Translations under genes and position numbers: made by a program
Source: Dyella terrae
GTDB taxonomy: Bacteria > Pseudomonadota > Gammaproteobacteria > Xanthomonadales > Rhodanobacteraceae
Reading direction: 5' to 3'
DNA: 64,000 bases
NCBI RefSeq assembly: GCF_022394535.1
Contig: NZ_CP089414.1
Span: 1,860,001-1,924,000, forward strand
Notes under the pieces: generated by a model
Database searches by the model: none
Seen by the model: only the letters and a program-made list of their open reading frames with translations
Told to the model about the DNA's origin: nothing
Part shown: one piece after another, positions 56,790 through 64,000 of the stretch
Layout: each line of letters starts with the position of its first letter
Position numbering within the stretch: position 1 is the stretch's first letter

Positions 56790-57185
56790 ATGATCGACCA
56801 CGTCGGGTTGCAGGTTTCTGGTTACGAACGAAGCCGCGAGTTCTACCGCAAGGTGCTCGCAACACTGGGCGGCGAGTTGGTCATGGAAGTCACTGCAGAG
56901 CAGACCGGCGATGGCGCACACGCAGGCTTCGGCATGAGTGGCCGCCCCACGTTCTGGATCGGCACGTCGCAGCAGGCCAATCACGCCACAAGCGCCGTGC
57001 ACGTGGCATTCACCGCGCCCAATCGGGCCGCGGTAATGGCCTTCCACCGTGCCGCACTGGAAGCAGGCGCCAAGGACAACGGCGCACCGGGCCTTCGCCC
57101 GCATTACCACGCACATTACTACGGCGCCTTTGTGCTCGACCCCGACGGGCACAACATCGAAGCCGTCTGCCACTCGCCGGAATGA
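56790..57185 (+). CDS. VOC-family (glyoxalase/dioxygenase-like) protein
   Basis: The 131-aa protein is a single vicinal-oxygen-chelate domain: IDHVGLQVSGYERSREFYRK at the start, HVAFTAPNRAAVMAFHRAAL in the middle, and AFVLDPDGHNIEAVCH with the last metal Glu at the end. Such proteins are small metal-dependent lyases, dioxygenases or resistance proteins. It lies in line between liuC and a cupin gene, with gaps of 48 and 22 bp, and could be part of the liu transcript. The function there is unknown. Confidence 0.87.
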   Translation: MIDHVGLQVSGYERSREFYRKVLATLGGELVMEVTAEQTGDGAHAGFGMSGRPTFWIGTSQQANHATSAVHVAFTAPNRAAVMAFHRAALEAGAKDNGAPGLRPHYHAHYYGAFVLDPDGHNIEAVCHSPE

Positions 57186-57207
57186 TTCCATCCAGAGGCA
57201 TCACACC

Positions 57208-57726
57208 ATGACGCATCCCATCATCAACATCGCCGACGTCGAGCTGCAACCCTTCCCGCCCGGCATGAGTCCGACCGGCGACACCGCCGAGCGGTTCGAA
57301 GCGCGCGTGGGCCGCTTCTCCATGCAGGTTGGCGCGCAGAAACTGGGCTACAACATCACGGCAGTGCCGCCGGGCAAGCGCGCTTTTCCGTTGCATAACC
57401 ATCGCATCAACGAGGAGATGTTTTTCATCCTCGAAGGCAGTGGTGAGGTGCGCATCGGCGACCAGCGTTATCCGGTCCGGGTGGGCGACGTGATTGCCTG
57501 TCCTCCGGGCGGCCCGGAAAAGGCGCACCAGATCATCAACACTGGTACGACCGAAATGCGCTACCTCGCGGTGAGCTCCAAGGAAACGCCCGAGATCTGC
57601 GAATACCCGGATACCGGCAAGATCGGCATCCTTGCCGAGTACCCGCCCGCCGCCGATGGTTCGCCGCAAGGTTTCAGGTTGGTGACGCGTGCGGATATGC
57701 AGGTCGGTTACTGGGAAGGCGAATAG
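57208..57726 (+). CDS. Cupin-domain protein
   Basis: From ATG 57208 the product is 172 aa with a single cupin_2 barrel: FPLHNHRINEEMFFILEGSG (motif 1 with His, His, Glu) and VGDVIACPPGGPEKAHQIIN (motif 2 with His). It binds a metal and a small ligand. It starts 22 bases after the VOC gene, so the two are probably cotranscribed. Its precise role is unknown. Confidence 0.87.
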   Translation: MTHPIINIADVELQPFPPGMSPTGDTAERFEARVGRFSMQVGAQKLGYNITAVPPGKRAFPLHNHRINEEMFFILEGSGEVRIGDQRYPVRVGDVIACPPGGPEKAHQIINTGTTEMRYLAVSSKETPEICEYPDTGKIGILAEYPPAADGSPQGFRLVTRADMQVGYWEGE

Positions 57727-57828
57727 CGCCAGCCCGCTCCACTGGGGCGCCCCATGCTGCGCTGCGCATCGGCGGCAGCGCGGCAATCTGCTAGTTTTGA
57801 CAGCTTCGCACCGTCCCCCGGAAGCCGC

Positions 57829-59817
<1,989 letters not shown>

Positions 59818-59919
59818 CGGATACCATCCCCGCGGCGCAACGGATGTGGCCTGCGGGGAACAGCGCCGGCACCTCGTGGCCCGCCCATATCATCATCGTC
59901 ATAAAGGGAGTTTCGACGA

Positions 59920-60879
59920 ATGTTCGACAAGAGAACCTGGGCCGCAGGCCTATGGATACCCGTTCTGGCTTTGGGCGTGGCGGCATCGGCGCATGCGGAT
60001 GACAAGCCCGCCTTGCCGACCATCGCCAGCACCACCCTCACCGATCGGCAGCAAAGCGCCACCACGGTGATCACGATCGCCGAAGGCGCCAAGGTCGATG
60101 GCAAGCGCGCCATTCGTTATCACGTGGTGTACGACTCGGCGTCGAACTGCCACGCCGTCGTGGATGGCACGGCAACCTTCTTTTCCGAAACCGATGAATC
60201 GGGCGACAAGTCCGAGGCCCTGCCTAACGGCGAATGGGCGACAACGCATCAGTTCCGTGACAACGGGGCCAATGGCCTGGTGAAGCTGGGCATGGACGTC
60301 GATGCGGCGCATCCGCGATTTGTCGACTTCGCGCTGGATCATCCGTCTACCGCGCTACCCAAGTGCATCGGACCCGCGGGGCTGGTCTTCAATGTGTTCG
60401 CTGAGCGGGCAGACCTGACCAACCCGCTATACAAGATGCGGGATAAAACCGCAGCCACATATCACAACGTCGTCTACGACTATATGGTGGATTATCCCGA
60501 CGAACTTCTGGTGCCGGGCACCGAATCGGCATCGGGTGATGGGCTGGATTTCGCGCCTAAATCCGGCAAGGCGGACATCGCGGTCTGGGGCAAGTACGCC
60601 TCACCGGATGACACCCGGGCCAGCCTGCTGCACGACGATGAAACGCATTGCGCGCCCGGCAAGGTGTCGTATGAGGTGAACAAACCCACCTTCATCGCTT
60701 TCTCCTGCCTGACGCCGAAGGGTCGCATCGTCTACGAAAAGATGGCCATCCATAACGATGTGTATGCCGCGGTGCGATTCGAGTACGACGCGGCGGATCA
60801 GGCTACGTGGGGGCCGGTGATCAAGCAGATGGCCGGTTCACTGCGCATCGGCCCTGGTCCCCAGCCAGCGAAAGATTGA
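59920..60879 (+). CDS. Secreted protein of unknown function
   Basis: The 319-aa protein has a signal peptide (WAAGLWIPVLALGVAASAHAD). The mature part is a mixed-charge globular domain with four conserved-looking cysteines (SNCHAV, PKCIG, ETHCAPG, FSCLTPKG). No family is recognised. A GGGAG ribosome site precedes the ATG. It opens a run of three envelope-protein genes between liuD and liuE. Confidence 0.75.
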   Translation: MFDKRTWAAGLWIPVLALGVAASAHADDKPALPTIASTTLTDRQQSATTVITIAEGAKVDGKRAIRYHVVYDSASNCHAVVDGTATFFSETDESGDKSEALPNGEWATTHQFRDNGANGLVKLGMDVDAAHPRFVDFALDHPSTALPKCIGPAGLVFNVFAERADLTNPLYKMRDKTAATYHNVVYDYMVDYPDELLVPGTESASGDGLDFAPKSGKADIAVWGKYASPDDTRASLLHDDETHCAPGKVSYEVNKPTFIAFSCLTPKGRIVYEKMAIHNDVYAAVRFEYDAADQATWGPVIKQMAGSLRIGPGPQPAKD

Positions 60880-60991
60880 AGCGCCGCACATTCGTACGGC
60901 CGGGTTAGCCCGCAGTCACACATACGAAGAATCTTGCGAGTACAAATGGCGCGCTGCCCACGAGGCAGTCCCACTTCAAGGAAGACCCACG

Positions 60992-61936
60992 ATGTTGCGC
61001 ACGACCCTTCTGCTCGGCCTGCTTCTTGCCACCACCACCTTCGCCAGTCACGCAGAAGACGTGACAGGCAGCAAGGACCATCCCCTGCTGAGCCGCTTCA
61101 CCGGCGCCGAGATCAAGAGCTACAAGCAGTCCGACTACGACGAAGCAGAGCTACCCAACGCACCTATCACGACGAAAGACGGCAAGATGATGCCGCTCGA
61201 AGGTCGCGTCACGCGCATCGGCTATCGCATCGATGGCAGCCGCTCGCTGCTGGAAATCAGCCGCAACTACGAGCAGGCCCTCGCCGCCGGCAAGTTCCAG
61301 ACCGTGTACAGCTGCAAGGGTCCGGCGTGTGGCGCCGAGTTCAGTAACGTCGTCGTGATTTCGGGCCGCGTCATGCCGGTGGCGTTTCCCTCCTCGTTCA
61401 ACGACAAGCAACGCGCCGTGCTGGCCAAGCGCAGCGGCCCCGACGGCGATACGTGGGCCTTCATCTACCTGATGGACGACACCGATTCCAACAAGGCCAA
61501 CTACGTCTACGAGGAAATCGTCGAACCCAAACCCATGGCGACGGGCCAGGTGAAAGTACTCGATGCCAAGAGCATGCAGAACGCCCTGAACAGTGACGGC
61601 AAGGTCGCGCTCTACGGCATCTACTTCGACACCGACAAGGCCGACGTCAAACCCGAGTCGAAGCCCGAGCTGACGGAGATGGGGAAGCTGCTCAACGACA
61701 ATCCCAAGCTCAAGGTGTACATCGTCGGCCACACCGACAACCAGGGACAGTTCGCGCACAACCTTGATCTAGCCCAGCATCGCGCCGACGCAGTGGCCAA
61801 GACACTGGCCGCCGACTACAAGGTGCCGGCCGCACGCATGGCGGCCAAGAGCGTCGCCTCACTGGCACCCGTCGCCAGCAATACCGACGACGCCGGCCGC
61901 GCCAACAATCGCCGGGTGGAACTGGTCGTCCAGTAA
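60992..61936 (+). CDS. OmpA-family protein with N-terminal DUF4892-like domain
   Basis: The 314-aa product has a signal peptide (LLLGLLLATTTFASHAE). The middle domain has a paired-Cys segment (YSCKGPACGAEF). The C-terminal OmpA domain (about 205-314) carries YFDTDKADVKPESKPEL, VGHTDNQG, LAQHRADAVAK and GRANNRRVEL, which bind peptidoglycan. It probably links the outer membrane or a periplasmic complex to the cell wall. AAGGAAG precedes the ATG. A lipoprotein gene follows after 59 bases. Confidence 0.87.
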   Translation: MLRTTLLLGLLLATTTFASHAEDVTGSKDHPLLSRFTGAEIKSYKQSDYDEAELPNAPITTKDGKMMPLEGRVTRIGYRIDGSRSLLEISRNYEQALAAGKFQTVYSCKGPACGAEFSNVVVISGRVMPVAFPSSFNDKQRAVLAKRSGPDGDTWAFIYLMDDTDSNKANYVYEEIVEPKPMATGQVKVLDAKSMQNALNSDGKVALYGIYFDTDKADVKPESKPELTEMGKLLNDNPKLKVYIVGHTDNQGQFAHNLDLAQHRADAVAKTLAADYKVPAARMAAKSVASLAPVASNTDDAGRANNRRVELVVQ

Positions 61937-61995
61937 TTTTGTTCCAGCGCCGCGGGCAAACCGCGACGTTCTTTCAGCACAGCAAGGAATGCACC

Positions 61996-62724
61996 ATGCG
62001 TAAGACACTCGGCTCGCCGCTGTTGCGGCGGCTTCCGGCGCTATTGGCCTTTACCCTGCTGGTTGCCGCATGCGGCAAGCCGACAGACGACCACGCCACG
62101 GCAGCCAGCCCGCCGGCGGACACCCAGGGATCGGCCGATGCCTCAAACGCCAACGAGCTTGCCGAATCCACCGCCAAGTGCGAAAGCAATCCGCTAACCA
62201 AGGCGATGCCATCCAAGTCCGTCGTCGGCGACTTGCCCTTCTGGTATTGGCACTGCACGTTCAACGCTCTTAGCGCCGTTTACGGTACGGATGGCGGTAA
62301 GCAAGTGGAAATCATGCTCACCGACACGCGCCCGCCCGAGCTCGACAAAGAATCGGGGATCACGGCGGAGACGTTCAAGCAAGCCGCCGACGGAACGCGA
62401 TCCTTGACACAACTCAGCGTGCAGAATTACGTAGAAACCCGCAAATTGATGGAACAGCAACCGTCAATGGTGGAAGTCATTGGCGGTCCGGACTATATGC
62501 CGATCATTGAAACCGGTCCTGCGGGCGAACCGATCGTCATCTATGTCGGCGCCAAGATCAGTCCCAGTGAAGATGCCGTGTCGGCGCTGCTCAAGGACCG
62601 TTACGTTCTCGCGGTGCAGGCCAGAGACAAGGACGGCCGATCGGCCACTGGCATGACCGCCCCCCAGGCGCAGGCGCTGTACGATCCTTACCTCAAGCAG
62701 ATGCACCTGGACGTGCTTCAGTAA
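61996..62724 (+). CDS. Lipoprotein of unknown function
   Basis: ATG 61996 follows AAGGAA; the frame upstream from 61939 is not signal-like. The 242-aa protein has a lipoprotein signal with lipobox LVAAC (Cys27), a short disordered linker, then a globular domain (LPFWYWHCTFNALSAVYG, MVEVIGGPDYMPI, GEPIVIYVGAKISPSE). No family is recognised. It may act with the OmpA-like protein just upstream. Confidence 0.78.
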   Translation: MRKTLGSPLLRRLPALLAFTLLVAACGKPTDDHATAASPPADTQGSADASNANELAESTAKCESNPLTKAMPSKSVVGDLPFWYWHCTFNALSAVYGTDGGKQVEIMLTDTRPPELDKESGITAETFKQAADGTRSLTQLSVQNYVETRKLMEQQPSMVEVIGGPDYMPIIETGPAGEPIVIYVGAKISPSEDAVSALLKDRYVLAVQARDKDGRSATGMTAPQAQALYDPYLKQMHLDVLQ

Positions 62725-62785
62725 GGGCACGGAGGCGGGCCGTTGCGCCCGCCTTCCGCCGCACGAACGCGCTATGCTCGGCGGC

Positions 62786-63685
62786 ATGAATACCAGCAAC
62801 CATGTCCGCATCGTCGAAGTCGGTGCACGCGACGGCCTGCAGAACGAGAAAACCCTGCTGCCCGCCAACGTGAAGATCGCGTTGATCGATCGCCTTTCCA
62901 GCACCGGTCTGAAAACCATCGAAGCCACCAGCTTCGTCAGTCCCAAGTGGGTGCCGCAACTGGCGGACGCCGCCGAGGTGTTCCAAGGTATCCGCAAGGT
63001 GCCCGGCGTGAGCTACCCCGTACTGGTACCCAACGAGCAAGGCTACGAACGCGCACGCGCGGTTGGCGTCACCGAGATCGCTGTGTTCACTGCGGCGTCG
63101 GAAGCCTTCAATCAAAAGAATATCAACGCGTCGATCGACGAGTCGATCGAACGCTTCCTCCCAGTGATGAAGCGCGCACAGCAAGACGGCGTGAAAGTGC
63201 GCGGTTACGTCTCCACCGTGCTGGGTTGCCCGTACCAGGGCGAAGTCCCCGTGAGCGACGTGGTGCGCGTGGCGCGCCGCCTGCACGAGGTCGGCTGCTA
63301 CGAAGTGTCGCTCGGCGACACCATTGGCGTCGGCACGCCGGCCAAGGCGCGCGCCATGCTCAAGGCCGTGGCCGCGGAAGTGCCCATGTCTGCGCTCGCC
63401 GTGCATTTCCACGACACCTACGGGCAGGCGCTGGCCAATATCCTCGCTTGTCTTGAGGAAGGCGTGCGCGTGGTGGACAGCTCCGTATCCGGTACGGGCG
63501 GTTGCCCGTACGCCAAGGGCGCCACCGGCAACGTCGCCAGCGAGGACGTGGTCTACATGCTGCACGGGCTGGGCATGGAAACCGGCATCGACCTGGATAT
63601 CCTGGTCGCCACCGGCGCCTGGCTAGCCGGCCAGTTGCACAAGGAAACGGCCAGCCGGGTAACGCGCGCGCTCACAGCCGCCTGA
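62786..63685 (+). CDS. liuE: Hydroxymethylglutaryl-CoA lyase
   Basis: From ATG 62786 the product is 299 aa of the DRE-TIM metallolyase type. It shows VEVGARDGLQNE at the start, EATSFVSPKWVPQLAD, AVHFHDTYGQALAN (metal His pair) and SGTGGCPYAKGATGNVAS with the catalytic Cys loop. It cleaves HMG-CoA to acetyl-CoA and acetoacetate, the last leucine-specific step. It is followed by a terminator-like hairpin. Confidence 0.94.
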   Translation: MNTSNHVRIVEVGARDGLQNEKTLLPANVKIALIDRLSSTGLKTIEATSFVSPKWVPQLADAAEVFQGIRKVPGVSYPVLVPNEQGYERARAVGVTEIAVFTAASEAFNQKNINASIDESIERFLPVMKRAQQDGVKVRGYVSTVLGCPYQGEVPVSDVVRVARRLHEVGCYEVSLGDTIGVGTPAKARAMLKAVAAEVPMSALAVHFHDTYGQALANILACLEEGVRVVDSSVSGTGGCPYAKGATGNVASEDVVYMLHGLGMETGIDLDILVATGAWLAGQLHKETASRVTRALTAA

Positions 63686-63737
63686 ACCACCCGGCGCGGG
63701 TACTCCCCGCGCCCTCCCCTGTCCGTATTCACTCCCA

Positions 63738-63770
63738 CCCGGGGCCGCTTCGTCGCCCCGGGCGTGTTTT
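63738..63770 (+). terminator. Rho-independent terminator after liuE
   Basis: The perfect 8-bp stem CCCGGGGC (63738-63745)/GCCCCGGG (63755-63762) is followed by CGTGTTTT. It lies about 50 bases after the liuE stop and ahead of the next membrane-protein gene. Confidence 0.75.
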
Positions 63771-63848
63771 CGTCGAAAAGCGCGGGCGGGCGCCGACCGG
63801 GCTGGTTATTCTTCAGCGCATCCCATCCAAACCAAGGATGCTGTCGTA

Positions 63849-64000
63849 ATGAAGAGCTTTATGTTCGTGGCACGCCTCGTCGTGTTCTGGTTCTTCGTGT
63901 TGCTGTTCGCGGCATTGCTGCTCGCCAACAGCCCGATGTTCCGTTATCGCGACACGGCGCCAATGTTCGTGCTGGTGATCTTCATCGCCCTGCTCATGGT
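63849..64000 (+). CDS. Small membrane protein, 3' end cut by the window
   Basis: ATG 63849 follows AAGGA at a 10-base spacing. The 50 visible codons give two hydrophobic segments (VARLVVFWFFVLLFAALLLA and APMFVLVIFIALLMV) separated by a short polar loop (NSPMFRYRDT). It is an inner-membrane protein start. No family can be named from the fragment. Confidence 0.6.
   Translation, partial: MKSFMFVARLVVFWFFVLLFAALLLANSPMFRYRDTAPMFVLVIFIALLM

Overview
The window looks like chromosomal DNA of a GC-rich gammaproteobacterium of the order Lysobacterales/Xanthomonadales. The best guess is Rhodanobacteraceae (Dyella, Rhodanobacter or Luteibacter type). This is inferred from the protein style (two large TonB-dependent receptors with N-terminal VTVTGS-type plugs, a YccS-type FUSC transporter, leucine-dehydrogenase-led leucine catabolism), from GTAGGAGCGC-type hairpins, and from dispersed noncoding islands. 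No database search was possible. No rRNA, tRNA or CRISPR array was seen.

Layout. 1-11.2 kb: the end of an M24 Xaa-Pro peptidase, a secreted DUF885 protein, an APC-type amino acid permease, a GH127-like arabinofuranosidase (frameshifted) followed by a TonB-dependent receptor, and leucine dehydrogenase. 11.2-16.9 kb: two copies of a roughly 0.9-1.1 kb noncoding palindromic repeat island flank yccS and isovaleryl-CoA dehydrogenase. 16.9-23 kb: two paralogous lipidated subtilisin autotransporters on the minus strand. 23-26.6 kb: a thiolase, a small lipoprotein, a 46-bp tandem array of terminator-like hairpins, and the methylcrotonyl-CoA carboxylase beta subunit. 26.6-31.2 kb: an AT-richer orphan type VI secretion module on the minus strand (VgrG, M23 peptidase, LysM-like part broken by frameshifts, a 44-aa membrane ORF, PAAR). 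31.9-43.5 kb: a carbohydrate locus (GH36-like enzyme, TonB receptor, two PfkB kinases, AgaS-like SIS isomerase; divergently FbaB-type aldolase, amidohydrolase and DeoR regulator). It looks like a galactosamine/tagatose-6-phosphate pathway. 43.5-52 kb: a small acidic protein, the HscC Hsp70 with a J-like membrane partner, an ArsR/AHSA1 pair, two Sel1-like secreted paralogues and a secreted phospholipase-D-like protein. 52.1-54.5 kb: feoA-feoB-Cys-rich membrane protein behind a good Fur box. 54.8-64 kb: an MBL-fold hydrolase, methylglutaconyl-CoA hydratase, VOC and cupin proteins, methylcrotonyl-CoA carboxylase alpha subunit, three envelope proteins, HMG-CoA lyase and the start of a membrane protein.

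How it fits together. The leucine route to acetyl-CoA is almost complete within the window: leucine dehydrogenase, LiuA, LiuB/LiuD, LiuC, LiuE and a thiolase, all on the plus strand. It is scattered over 53 kb and interrupted by the autotransporters, the T6SS module and the sugar locus. The branched-chain 2-oxoacid dehydrogenase is not seen here.

The most unusual signals are the following. (i) The two palindromic islands keep hairpin stems while their loops change, and their outer flanks are swapped relative to their cores, as if the core or the intervening yccS-liuA segment had inverted. (ii) The only three 7-base G/C homopolymers I found each sit exactly at a frameshift, one of them at codons 4-6 of a sugar kinase. 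(iii) There is a 46-bp-period hairpin array between a lipoprotein gene and liuB.
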